From positions 744,001-808,000 of the forward strand of contig NZ_SODP01000003.1 of the NCBI RefSeq assembly GCF_004365355.1: a stretch of DNA of 64,000 nt, read 5' to 3'. Shown here piece after piece: positions 16,749 through 24,598 of this stretch. Each line of letters begins with the position of its first letter. Within the stretch, counting starts at the first letter, position 1. Under the pieces are notes generated by a model. The model had not been told where the DNA came from. It searched no databases and was given only the letters and a program-made list of their open reading frames with translations. The DNA comes from Kribbella pratensis (GTDB taxonomy: Bacteria > Actinomycetota > Actinomycetes > Propionibacteriales > Kribbellaceae). Made by a program: the position numbers and the translations under genes.

Positions 16749-17063
16749 CTAGCGAGCCGGACCGTTCCGGTCGGCGCCGCGGTGGTTCGACGCCGGGCCT
16801 CCGGCCTGGGGGCGGGCGCCGTCGCCGGCGGCGCGAGTCGTGCCGGGTGGGAGGGTCGCGGCCCGGACGTGGGCGTCGAGGTCCGCGGAACGCGCGTCCG
16901 AAGCTGCTTGCCCACCGCGGGCCGCGGCACGCTCTTGGGCGAGAGCGGTGAGCGAGGTGTCCGACACGGTACTGTCGACGGCTCCGGTGGGCGGCGGGTT
17001 CCCGGCGTTCGCAAACATGTCGTCGCGCTGCCGTTCGCGGGCCGCGTGAAGTGGTGTCCTCAT
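16749..17063 (-). CDS. Small disordered protein (module A partner, 104 aa)
   Basis: 104 residues beginning MRTPLHAARERQRDDMFANA, then Ala/Gly/Pro/Arg-rich sequence with little predicted structure and no hydrophobic segment. The start is supported by an ATGA overlap with the stop of paralog A (17060-17063) and by GAGGAGGGG just upstream, inside the paralog's last codons. Position and overlap match the partner genes of the other two modules, but the sequence is unrelated to them. It could be a truncated partner. Function unknown. Confidence 0.55.
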   Translation of the reverse strand: MRTPLHAARERQRDDMFANAGNPPPTGAVDSTVSDTSLTALAQERAAARGGQAASDARSADLDAHVRAATLPPGTTRAAGDGARPQAGGPASNHRGADRNGPAR

Positions 17064-17653
17064 GTCCCCTCCTCGTTGAGGTAGACCGTGTAGTTGATTC
17101 CGACCGATACCGACAAGGGGCGCGCTGTCGGCTTGTTGCTGTACAGGTGGATCTCTGCACCGGGCGGCGTCCACACGGCGAGGTGGCGACGGTCGGCGCC
17201 GGCGCCCGGGGACCAGTCGTCGACGAATCCGGTCTTGCTGTCGATTCCGACGTACGCCGGCTGTCCCCAGTGCCGGCAGGCGAGGTCGAACTTCGCCGGC
17301 CAGTGTTCGTCGAGTCCGGCGATCGCCGCGTCGATGTCGCTGCGCTCGATCGCGAACGCGACCCAGCCGCTGAACGGGCTGTGCGGCAGGACCTGGTCGT
17401 CGTACACCGCGAGCTCGGTCTTGCGGCGGGTCAGGAAACCCCAACCGTCCAGCTGGTCGTCGATCACGGTCCTGCGGGTGATCGGCCACGGCTTCCAATT
17501 GGTCGCGGACTTGACCCTGCGGATCAAGCGGCGCACCGGGTCGGGACCGGTAGCGCCCGTCTGCGGTCCGCCGAGACGTCGCCAGTCGCGGACCTCGGCG
17601 AGGTCCGCCATCGCGCGGTCGTCGTCGTCCAACGGCCGGTCAAGAGTCTTCAT
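17060..17653 (-). CDS. MKTxDRPLD-family protein, paralog A
   Basis: 197 residues: MKTLDRPLDDDDRAMADLAE, the NWKPWPI motif, WGFLTRRKTE, SGWVAFAIERSDIDAAIAGL followed by DEHWP, and TPPGAEIHLYSNKP with VGINYTVYLN plus a four-residue extension (EEGT). It is closer to C than to B in the HLYSNKP block. The C-terminal codons contain the ribosome site of the overlapping downstream gene. No function can be inferred from the sequence alone; context is the matching module architecture of its two paralogs. Confidence 0.85.
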   Translation of the reverse strand: MKTLDRPLDDDDRAMADLAEVRDWRRLGGPQTGATGPDPVRRLIRRVKSATNWKPWPITRRTVIDDQLDGWGFLTRRKTELAVYDDQVLPHSPFSGWVAFAIERSDIDAAIAGLDEHWPAKFDLACRHWGQPAYVGIDSKTGFVDDWSPGAGADRRHLAVWTPPGAEIHLYSNKPTARPLSVSVGINYTVYLNEEGT

Positions 17654-17712
17654 CCGTGAGGCTGTTCCTGTTCCTGTGACTGGGGTGCATCACGCTCTGC
17701 TGTCGAAACTAA

Positions 17713-17794
17713 GACCCCGGCGGGGTCAGGCGGGCCGTTCGTCTCACGCAGAACACAAGAACAGCCGCCCTGGGAAGCTTCCCAGGGCGGCTGT
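17713..17794 (-). terminator. Tandem terminators after the MFS gene
   Basis: A perfect 34-bp palindrome (17761-17794, arm ACAGCCGCCCTGGGAAG) lies 62 bases past the MFS stop and is followed on the minus strand by TTCTTGTG. A second hairpin, GACCCC-GCC-GGGGTC (17713-17727), is followed by TTAGTTT. Confidence 0.8.
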
Positions 17795-17856
17795 CGGGTA
17801 GGTCAACCGGAGTTTGGTCTCAGTGCGGTAAACCTGAGTGCCGGATCAGTGGCGTG

Positions 17857-19470
17857 TCAGTGCATCGCCGCGGCGGCCGAGGACTCCAGCGACTCCGGGC
17901 TCTCGCCCTCTGCCTTCGGGCCGTCGTTGCGGCCGGCCAGCCGCTGCTCCGGCGTGATGATCGCGATGATCAGCGCGATCGCCAGGAACGGCAGCGAGAC
18001 CAGGAAGACGTCGTCCATCGCGTCGACGAGCCCGTGCAGAGCGAAGCCCTTCATCGGCTCCTTCAGCGCGTGCAGCGCCTGGACGCTGTTGGCCGCCTTG
18101 GCCAGTCCGTCGACCATCGACTGCGTGGCGTTCGGAATGATGTCGCCCAGGTGGTCCTTCAGCCGGCTGGTCAGTACGGCGCCGTAGACCGCCGTACCGA
18201 TCGCGCCGCCCATCGAGCGGAAGAAGGTCATCGTCGAGGTCGCGCTTCCCATGTGCAGCCGGGGAACGCTGTTCTGCGCGGCGGTGACGGTGATCTGCAT
18301 CGACAGACCCAGACCGGCGCCCATCACGAACATGTAGATCGCCAGCTGCCAGTACGGCGTGGTCAGGCTCAGCGTGGACAGCAGCACCATCGCGCCGCTG
18401 ACCAGGACCGCGGAGATGATCGGGAAGTGCTTGTACCGGCCGCTCTTGCTCATCATCTGACCGCTCGGGATCGACGCGGAGAAGATACCGACGATCATCG
18501 GCAGCAACGCCAGGCCGGAGCGGGTCGGCGACAGGTCCTTGACCGCCTGCAGGTACAGCGGCAGGAAGATCAGCGCACCGAACATCGCGAAGCCCAGCAG
18601 GAACGCGTACCCCGCGTACCCGGAGAAGATCCGGCCCTTGAACAGGTCCATCGGGATGATCGGCTCCGCCACCCGCAGCTCGATCAGGACGAAGGCGACA
18701 GCCAGTACGACAGAAGCGACCAGCAGGGCGATGGTGGTGCCGTTGCCCCAGCCGTTGGTCGGGCCGCTCCAGGAGATCGCGAGCAGCAAGGTGGTGACCG
18801 CGGCGGCGACCGTCGCGGCGCCCAGGTAGTCGATCTTGTGCGAACGCTTCACGTGCGGGAGCTTCAGCACGGCGGCGACGATGCCCAGGGCAACGAGTCC
18901 GATCGGCAGGTTGATCCAGAAGATCCAGCGCCAGCCGGGACCGTCGGTGAGCAGACCGCCGAGCAGCGGGCCGGCCACCGAGGACAGGCCGAAGACGGCA
19001 CCGAAGTACCCCATGTACTTACCGCGCTCGCGGGGCGGGATCACGTCGCCGATGGTGGCGAACGCGAGTGACATCAGACCGCCGGCGCCCAGACCCTGGA
19101 CGGCGCGGAAGCCGATCAGCTGCTCGATGTTCTGCGACAGCGCGGACAGCACGGAACCGGCGAGGAAGGTGACGATCGCCGCGATGAACAGCGGGCGGCG
19201 GCCGTAGAGGTCGGAGATCTTTCCCCACAGGGGGGTCGAGGCGGTCGAGGTCAGCAGGTACGCCGTGACCACCCAGGACAACTTGTCGAGGCTGTTGAAC
19301 TCGCTGACGATACGCGGCAGCGCCGTCCCCACGATGCTCTGGTCGAGCGCAGCCAGGAACATCCCGGCCATCAGGCCGCCGAGAATCACCAGGATCTGCT
19401 TGTGGGACAGGTAGCTGGGACCGCTATCAGGCGCAGCGCCGCCGGCGGTGGCAGGCTCTGTGGTGCTCAT
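17857..19470 (-). CDS. MFS drug-exporter, DHA2 (EmrB/QacA) family
   Basis: 537 residues with about 14 membrane helices. DHA2 marks: ALDQSIVGTALPRIVSEF in helix 1, the motif-A loop GKISDLYGRRPLF, the motif-C-like FGLSSVAGPLLGGLLTDGPG followed by WRWIFWINLPIGL. A proton-driven exporter of hydrophobic or cationic compounds is likely; the substrate is unknown. It is translationally coupled (ATGA, 19467-19470) to the MarR gene upstream and ends before a strong palindrome. The cytoplasmic C-terminal tail is Ser/Glu/Ala-rich. Confidence 0.93.
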   Translation of the reverse strand: MSTTEPATAGGAAPDSGPSYLSHKQILVILGGLMAGMFLAALDQSIVGTALPRIVSEFNSLDKLSWVVTAYLLTSTASTPLWGKISDLYGRRPLFIAAIVTFLAGSVLSALSQNIEQLIGFRAVQGLGAGGLMSLAFATIGDVIPPRERGKYMGYFGAVFGLSSVAGPLLGGLLTDGPGWRWIFWINLPIGLVALGIVAAVLKLPHVKRSHKIDYLGAATVAAAVTTLLLAISWSGPTNGWGNGTTIALLVASVVLAVAFVLIELRVAEPIIPMDLFKGRIFSGYAGYAFLLGFAMFGALIFLPLYLQAVKDLSPTRSGLALLPMIVGIFSASIPSGQMMSKSGRYKHFPIISAVLVSGAMVLLSTLSLTTPYWQLAIYMFVMGAGLGLSMQITVTAAQNSVPRLHMGSATSTMTFFRSMGGAIGTAVYGAVLTSRLKDHLGDIIPNATQSMVDGLAKAANSVQALHALKEPMKGFALHGLVDAMDDVFLVSLPFLAIALIIAIITPEQRLAGRNDGPKAEGESPESLESSAAAAMH

Positions 19471-20066
19471 TTGGTGCTCTCCAGGTTCTTGTCGGTGTTC
19501 TCGCGGTGTGCGGGATCGCCGCCGGCCGCGAAGTCTTGGTCTGTACTGCGCTCTGCGCTGGGGGAAGGTCTCGGGGCCACGGCGGCCCACCCCTTCTCGG
19601 CCCAGGCGGCGCTGGAAGGTGCTTCGGTCCGGGCGGCGACGCCGTCCGCGAAGCGGGTCATCAGCCGCTCGAAGGTCTGCACGTCCTCCTCGGACCAGCC
19701 CTCCATCGCGGCACTCAGCAGCTCCATCCGGTGACGGGCGCTGGCTTCCCACTGCTCGATGCCCTCGTCGGTCAGCTCGACCCGGAAGGCGCGGCCGTCG
19801 TCGGGGTCGGGGGAGCGGCGGACCAGGCCCAGCTGCTCCAGGGACCGGACATGCCGGCTGGTGGTCGAAGCGTCGAGCTCGAGTCGCCCGGCGAGGTCGG
19901 ACAGGCGCAGTGCACCGTTGCACCGCAGTGCGAACAGCACGATGTGCGCGCTGTGGTCGATCGTGTCGCCGGGCTGCTTGGCCTTCAGTCGGCGTCCGAT
20001 CCGGGTGAACGCGTGCATGACGCCCTCGATGGGGGTCTGCGGAGAGTACGCGTCGTTTACTTGCAT
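19467..20066 (-). CDS. MarR-family regulator of the adjacent exporter
   Basis: 199 residues. The winged helix spans ~20-140: LRLSDLAGRLELDASTTSRH is the recognition region, followed by the DPDDGRAFRVELTDEG wing. The C-terminus carries an unusual ~50-residue charged extension after ~150. ATG 20066 was chosen over the upstream in-frame start because the latter would place the operator palindromes inside the gene and the conserved domain starts soon after 20066. It forms an operon with the MFS gene; ligand-responsive autorepression is typical of such pairs. Confidence 0.88.
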   Translation of the reverse strand: MQVNDAYSPQTPIEGVMHAFTRIGRRLKAKQPGDTIDHSAHIVLFALRCNGALRLSDLAGRLELDASTTSRHVRSLEQLGLVRRSPDPDDGRAFRVELTDEGIEQWEASARHRMELLSAAMEGWSEEDVQTFERLMTRFADGVAARTEAPSSAAWAEKGWAAVAPRPSPSAERSTDQDFAAGGDPAHRENTDKNLESTK

Positions 20067-20100
20067 GCTGCAAGCATATACATGCTTGCGTGATACACGC
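20061..20100. promoter_or_regulatory. Candidate MarR operator cluster
   Basis: Three palindromes overlap at the start of the MarR gene: TTGCA-TGC-TGCAA (20061-20073), GCAAGCAT-4 nt-ATGCTTGC (20070-20089) and GCGTG-ATA-CACGC (20088-20100). Confidence 0.6.
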
Positions 20101-20306
20101 AAATGAGTTTCCAAGAAGTTCAAGTGGGTCGCCACTTATTTGCTCTCCGTCACAGGATGATCACTGTCCGCAGTGAAGGCCGCAGTTCCTTCACTCTTTC
20201 GACGGCGGAAGGGGGGTGTTTTGTGACGCGAGGTAGTCCTGGATCCCCTTCGGAGGTCGGTCCAGCACCCTGGTTCGGGCGCTGCGGCCGCCGGGAGGCT
20301 GGGTCG

Positions 20307-20345
20307 GTGATCAAGCGGCGGCTGGTGGAGTTCGGGGTCATCTGA
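20307..20345 (+). pseudogene. Severed N-terminus of the CPBP protease gene
   Basis: GTG 20307, with GGGAGG eight bases upstream, reads V/M-IKRRLVEFGVI and then TGA (20343-20345). The same frame continues LVLTWLPWEVLGV into the protease gene. TGA here replaces what would be a hydrophobic codon such as TGG in the first membrane helix. Confidence 0.5.
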
Positions 20346-20372
20346 CTTGTTCTGACGTGGCTGCCGTGGGAG

Positions 20373-21080
20373 GTGCTCGGCGTACTCGGGGTGAATCTGG
20401 ATGAGGGCGCGGGCATGCTGGTGTTCTCGCTGGCGGCGTCGGGTCCGTCGTTGGCCGCACTGGTGATGTGGCTGCGGTACCGCGAGCGCCGGCGGGTGGT
20501 CCGCTGGTCGCCGGTCTGGCCGGTGGTTGCCGTCGTACTCGGAGCGATCGGTCCACTGGGGGCGTGCGTGATCTGCGGGCAGCTGCCCGAGCTGCCCGAC
20601 CACGCTGCCTCGGTCGTCGCGGGAGCCGGAGGGGTGCTCGGCGCGGCGGCGTACACGTTCCTGGCAGGGCCGGTTTCGGAGGAGTTCGGGTGGCGCGGCT
20701 ACGTGCAGCCTCGGTTGCGGGCGTACTTCGGTCCGCTGGGGAAGACTGTGGTGCTCGGGGCGGCGTGGGGGTTGTGGCATGTGCCGCTGTACTTCCTGAA
20801 CGGCACGGGGCAGCACGATGACGGGCTGTTCACGGCGGCGGGGGTGACGTTCTTCCTGGAACTGTTCCCGCTGACGTTCCTGATGTTGTTCGTGAGCGAG
20901 AAGCTGCGGGGCGGGGTGCCGGGGGCGATCCTCGTACACGCTGCCTGGAACCTGACCGAAGAGCTGGTGCCGCCGCTCGGTAAGGGGGTCTGGCTGGAGT
21001 TGGTGGTCATGATCGTGGTCGCTGCGGCGTTGCTGCCATCCTGGACGCCAGTCAGAACAGGCAGAAGGGTGGCGCGATGA
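20373..21080 (+). CDS. CPBP family intramembrane metalloprotease (possibly 5'-truncated)
   Basis: 235 residues, multi-pass, with the Abi/CAAX-protease-and-bacteriocin-processing motifs GPVSEEFGWRGYVQPRL (the Glu-Glu pair and Arg) and WGLWHVPLYFLNG, plus HAAWNLTEE as the third conserved region. It probably cleaves membrane substrates; some relatives confer self-immunity. The GTG start at 20373 lacks a ribosome site and cuts the first helix. The frame is open further up to GTG 20307 except for one TGA at codon 13. An SDR gene overlaps the stop (ATGA). Confidence 0.82.
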   Translation: MLGVLGVNLDEGAGMLVFSLAASGPSLAALVMWLRYRERRRVVRWSPVWPVVAVVLGAIGPLGACVICGQLPELPDHAASVVAGAGGVLGAAAYTFLAGPVSEEFGWRGYVQPRLRAYFGPLGKTVVLGAAWGLWHVPLYFLNGTGQHDDGLFTAAGVTFFLELFPLTFLMLFVSEKLRGGVPGAILVHAAWNLTEELVPPLGKGVWLELVVMIVVAAALLPSWTPVRTGRRVAR

Positions 21081-21910
21081 CGCAGGTGGCCGTGGTGACG
21101 GGCGGCGGATCCGGGCTGGGGCGGGAGATGGCGCTGGCGCTGGCGGCGGCCGGGTATCACGTGTGGGTGACTGGTCGGACTGAGGAAAAGCTCCAAGAAA
21201 CCGCCGCCGCAGCCGCTGGCGCGGCTGCGGCGGCGGGAAGTCCGGGGAGCGCCGGAGGGGGCGAGGGTGGGGACAGCGCCGGAGGGGTCGAGGTTGGGGG
21301 GAGCGGCGGGGGCGCTGGGTGGGGTGTGGTGGAAGGTGCTGTGCTCGATGTGGCTGATGGGGATGCTGTTCGGAGGTTCTTCGGGGGGCTCGAGCGGGTT
21401 GATGTGTTGGTGAACAACGCGGGGACCGGGTCGCCGGCAGCGGGGGTACAGGATGTGCGGGAGGAGGATTGGCGGCGGGTGGTGGATACGAACCTGACCG
21501 GGTCGTTCTTGTGTGCGCAGGCGGCGTTCGAGCTGATGCTGCGACAGGATCCCAAGGGTGGGCGGATCATCAACAACGGGTCGATCTCGGCGCATGTGCC
21601 GCGGCCGCAGGGGATCGCGTACACCGCGAGCAAGCACGCGATCACCGGTCTGACCAAGGGCCTCGAGCTGGAAGGCCGTGCGCACGGCATCACCGCCTGC
21701 CAGATCGACATCGGCAACGCCGCGACCGCGATGACCGCGCGGATGGAGCAGGGCGTACTCCAGCCGGACGGTTCGGTCGCGGTCGAGCCGACGTTCGACC
21801 CGAAGATCGTCGCGGACTTCGTCGTCCAGATCGCCAAGCTCCCGACCACAGTCGCCGTACCGACCCTGACCGTGATGGCCGCCGGTATGCCGTACGTCGG
21901 CCGCGGTTGA
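21077..21910 (+). CDS. Short-chain dehydrogenase/reductase with Gly-rich insertion
   Basis: 277 residues, classical SDR: TGGGSGLGRE cofactor motif at residues ~8-17, NNAG, an N-terminal acidic Asp before it, catalytic Ser in the NNGSISAHVP segment and YTASK as Tyr-x3-Lys. Arg in VTGRTEEK suggests NADP(H). Between strand 2 and the NNAG region lies a ~40-residue Gly/Ala/Ser/Glu insertion (~residues 45-85) that ordinary SDRs lack. Substrate unknown. The start overlaps the protease stop (ATGA 21077-21080). Confidence 0.9.
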   Translation: MTQVAVVTGGGSGLGREMALALAAAGYHVWVTGRTEEKLQETAAAAAGAAAAAGSPGSAGGGEGGDSAGGVEVGGSGGGAGWGVVEGAVLDVADGDAVRRFFGGLERVDVLVNNAGTGSPAAGVQDVREEDWRRVVDTNLTGSFLCAQAAFELMLRQDPKGGRIINNGSISAHVPRPQGIAYTASKHAITGLTKGLELEGRAHGITACQIDIGNAATAMTARMEQGVLQPDGSVAVEPTFDPKIVADFVVQIAKLPTTVAVPTLTVMAAGMPYVGRG

Positions 21911-21987
21911 CCTCCAGCGCTGTTGAGGTTCTACCGTCGCTGGATGGAGCCGCTCGAAACAACAAGAAAAGTGTCGGGCGAGCCGTC

Positions 21988-22003
21988 TAGTGTCGGGCAG
22001 GTG
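21988..22003 (+). promoter_or_regulatory. Leaderless -10 element of the ABC exporter operon
   Basis: TAGTGT (21988-21993) is followed after seven bases by GTG 22001, where ABC-ATPase similarity begins shortly after. This supports GTG 22001 over ATG 21944. Confidence 0.5.
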
Positions 22004-22948
22004 AGTGAGCAGCGGGAGTCCTTGGTTCATGTCCGCGACCTGCGGAAGTCGTACGGCGACTTCGAAGCGGTTCGCGGGATCGACCTGGACGTGTGGCGGG
22101 GCGAGGCCTTCGGGTTCCTCGGGCCGAACGGCGCGGGCAAGTCGTCGACGATGCGGATGATCGGCGCGGTCTCCCCCACCAGCGGCGGCACCCTGCGCAT
22201 CCTCGGCCTCGACCCGGCCACCGACGGCCCGGCGATCCGCGCGCGACTGGGAGTCTGCCCGCAGGACGACACCCTCGACACCGAGCTGACAGTCAGGGAG
22301 AACCTCACGATCTACGGCAGGTACTTCGGTCTCAGCCGGGCCGAGTGCCGCGAGCGGGCCGACGAGCTGCTCGAGTTCGTGGCGCTGACCGAGAAGGCGA
22401 AGGTCAAGGTCGACGAGCTGTCCGGCGGGATGAAGCGCCGCCTGACGATCGCCCGCTCCCTGGTCAGCAAGCCCGACCTGCTGCTCCTCGACGAGCCGAC
22501 GACCGGCCTCGACCCGCAGGCGCGGCACCTGTTGTGGGACAAGCTGTTCCGGCTCAAACAGGCCGGCGTCACGCTGATCATCACCACGCATTACATGGAC
22601 GAGGCCGAGCAGTTGTGCGACCGGCTCGTGGTGATGGACGGCGGTCTGATCGCGGCCGAGGGTTCGCCGTCGGACCTGATCCGGGACTATTCGACGCGCG
22701 AGGTGACCGAGCTGCGGTTCGGGCCGGACGTGATGCTGGCCGACCACGACGCCCTGGCCGGCAAGGTCGAGGACCTTGCCCAGCGCATCGAAGTACTGCC
22801 GGACCGTCTGCTGCTCTACACCGACGACGGCGAGCGCGCGGTCGCGGCAGTGCACGAGCGCGGTCTGCAACCGGCTGCGGTTCTGGTGCGCCGCTCCACG
22901 CTGGAGGACGTGTTCCTGCGCCTCACCGGCCGGACGTTGGTGGACTGA
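22001..22948 (+). CDS. ABC transporter ATP-binding protein (DrrA/NodI type)
   Basis: 315 residues. Walker A GPNGAGKSS at ~45, Q-loop CPQDD, signature LSGGMKRRLTIARSL, Walker B LLLLDEPTTGLDPQ and the H-loop TTHYMDEAEQL are all intact. The C-terminal ~90 residues form the accessory domain seen in DrrA/NodI exporters, ending with STLEDVFLRLTGR. It energises the two permeases encoded downstream; the set is a heterodimeric ABC-2 exporter, by analogy for drugs or a polyketide- or lipid-like compound. TGATG overlap with the next gene. Confidence 0.93.
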   Translation: MSEQRESLVHVRDLRKSYGDFEAVRGIDLDVWRGEAFGFLGPNGAGKSSTMRMIGAVSPTSGGTLRILGLDPATDGPAIRARLGVCPQDDTLDTELTVRENLTIYGRYFGLSRAECRERADELLEFVALTEKAKVKVDELSGGMKRRLTIARSLVSKPDLLLLDEPTTGLDPQARHLLWDKLFRLKQAGVTLIITTHYMDEAEQLCDRLVVMDGGLIAAEGSPSDLIRDYSTREVTELRFGPDVMLADHDALAGKVEDLAQRIEVLPDRLLLYTDDGERAVAAVHERGLQPAAVLVRRSTLEDVFLRLTGRTLVD

Positions 22949-23730
22949 TGGCGCTCGCACTCGAGAACGGTCGCCGGATGTTCGACTACTGGCTGACCGT
23001 CTACAAGCGGACCTGGAAGGGCACGATGATCAGCAGCTTCCTGCTGCCGATGCTCTACCTGGCCGCGATGGGGATCGGGCTCGGCTCGTTCGTGGACAGC
23101 AACGGGACGGGCGCGCTCGGCGGGGTCAGCTATCTGCAGTTCATCGCGCCGGGGCTGCTGGCCGCGACGGCGCTGCAGATCGCGGTCGGCGAATCGACGT
23201 ACCCGGTGATGTCCGGGCTGAAGTGGCAGAAGTTCTTCCACTCGATGATCGCGACGCCGCTGCGACCGGCCGATGTCGTGTACGGGCAGCTGGCGTTCAT
23301 CGCGTTCCGGGTGTTGAGCTCGTGCGCGGTGTTCCTGGTGATCATCGCGTTGTTCGGCGGGTTGAAGTCGCCGCTCGGGATCCTCGGTCTGCCGGTCGCG
23401 CTGCTCGTCGGGATGGCGGTCGCCGGCCCGATCGCGGCGTACGCGACGACCTTGGAGAACGACTCGGGCTTCGCGATGGTCTTCCGCTTCGGCGTGGTTC
23501 CGGCGTTCCTGTTCTCCGGTGCGTTCTTCCCGGTCTCGCAGCTGCCCGACTGGATCGAGTGGCTCGCGTACGTGAGTCCGCTGTGGCACGCGGTCGACCT
23601 GTCCCGCAACCTGAGCCTCGGCACGGTGAACCCGTGGCTGGCGCTCGTCAACGTCGTCTACCTGCTGGCGTGGTTCATCGTCGGCACCTGGCTCGCCGTC
23701 CGCGGCTTCACCCGAAGGTTGATCCGCTGA
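22948..23730 (+). CDS. ABC-2 type permease 1
   Basis: 260 residues with six membrane helices and the ABC-2 membrane pattern (FLLPMLYLAAMGIGLG near the N-terminus; RFGVVPAFLFSGAFFPVSQLP toward the C-terminus). It resembles NodJ/DrrB permeases. Translationally coupled on both sides: ATG 22948 shares its A with the ATPase stop, and its own stop shares a base with the next start. It most probably pairs with permease 2 to form the membrane channel of the exporter. Confidence 0.9.
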   Translation: MALALENGRRMFDYWLTVYKRTWKGTMISSFLLPMLYLAAMGIGLGSFVDSNGTGALGGVSYLQFIAPGLLAATALQIAVGESTYPVMSGLKWQKFFHSMIATPLRPADVVYGQLAFIAFRVLSSCAVFLVIIALFGGLKSPLGILGLPVALLVGMAVAGPIAAYATTLENDSGFAMVFRFGVVPAFLFSGAFFPVSQLPDWIEWLAYVSPLWHAVDLSRNLSLGTVNPWLALVNVVYLLAWFIVGTWLAVRGFTRRLIR

Positions 23731-24533
23731 TGGCAACTATCGCTGCCCGGGTTGTCCCGGTTCCGGTTCGGCTCGGTGGGGGCCGGCACATCGTCGAGCG
23801 GAACTTCCTGCTCTATCGGCGGTCGTGGGTCGTGTTCCTGTCCGGGTTCTTCGAGCCGGTGTTCTACCTGCTTTCGATCGGCATCGGTGTCGCTCACCTC
23901 GTCGGCGACTTCACGTTGTCCGACGGGACGAAGATCGCGTACGCCGCGTTCGTCGCGCCCGCGATGCTGGCCAGCTCCGCGATGAACGGCGCGATCTTCG
24001 ACTCGACGTACAACATCTTCTTCCGGATGAAGTACGCCAAGCTCTACGACTCGATGCTCGCGACGCCGTTGCGGCCGTGGGACGTGGCGACCGGCGAGAT
24101 CACCTGGGCGCTGCTGCGCGGGGCGATCTACTCCGCGATGTTCATCCTGGTGATGCTGGTCATGGGTCTGGTCTCGTCGTGGTGGGCGCTGCTCGCGCTA
24201 CCGGCCGCCGTGCTGATCGGGTTCGCGTTCGCCGGTGCGGGCATGGCGCTGACCACGTTCATGCGCAGCTGGCAGGACTTCGAGTTCGTGCAGCTCGCGA
24301 TCATGCCGATGTTCCTGTTCTCGGCCACGTTCTATCCGGTCGAAACGTACCCGGAGGCGATCCGCTGGCTGGTCGAGATCACCCCGCTCTACCAGGGCGT
24401 CGTCCTCGAACGCGCCTTCGCCACCGGCACCGTCAGCTGGTTCCTCCTCGTCCACGCCGTCTACCTGGCCGCCATGGGAACCCTCGGCATGTACGTCGCC
24501 TCACGCCGCCTGGGCAAGCTCCTCCTCAAGTAG
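23730..24533 (+). CDS. ABC-2 type permease 2
   Basis: 267 residues, six helices, same family as permease 1: FFEPVFYLLSIGIGVAHLVG, FDSTYNIFFRMKYAKLYDS and MPMFLFSATFYPVETYPE align with the sister permease's FLLPMLYLAAMGIG, GLKWQKFFHSM and PAFLFSGAFFPVSQLPDW. Residues ~1-30 form a longer cytoplasmic N-terminus. It is the last gene of the three-gene exporter operon; no terminator is obvious in the 65-bp gap to the next gene. Confidence 0.9.
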   Translation: MATIAARVVPVPVRLGGGRHIVERNFLLYRRSWVVFLSGFFEPVFYLLSIGIGVAHLVGDFTLSDGTKIAYAAFVAPAMLASSAMNGAIFDSTYNIFFRMKYAKLYDSMLATPLRPWDVATGEITWALLRGAIYSAMFILVMLVMGLVSSWWALLALPAAVLIGFAFAGAGMALTTFMRSWQDFEFVQLAIMPMFLFSATFYPVETYPEAIRWLVEITPLYQGVVLERAFATGTVSWFLLVHAVYLAAMGTLGMYVASRRLGKLLLK

Positions 24534-24598
24534 CCGGAACCACGGCCCGCCGTCGCGCCGGGGAGTTCTGCCGGCTTCGTCCAACCGCATTGGTCGCG

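Noticed and set aside
17854..19071. Plus-strand 405-aa frame over the MFS gene
   Set aside because: Gln/Arg-rich antisense shadow of a membrane protein.
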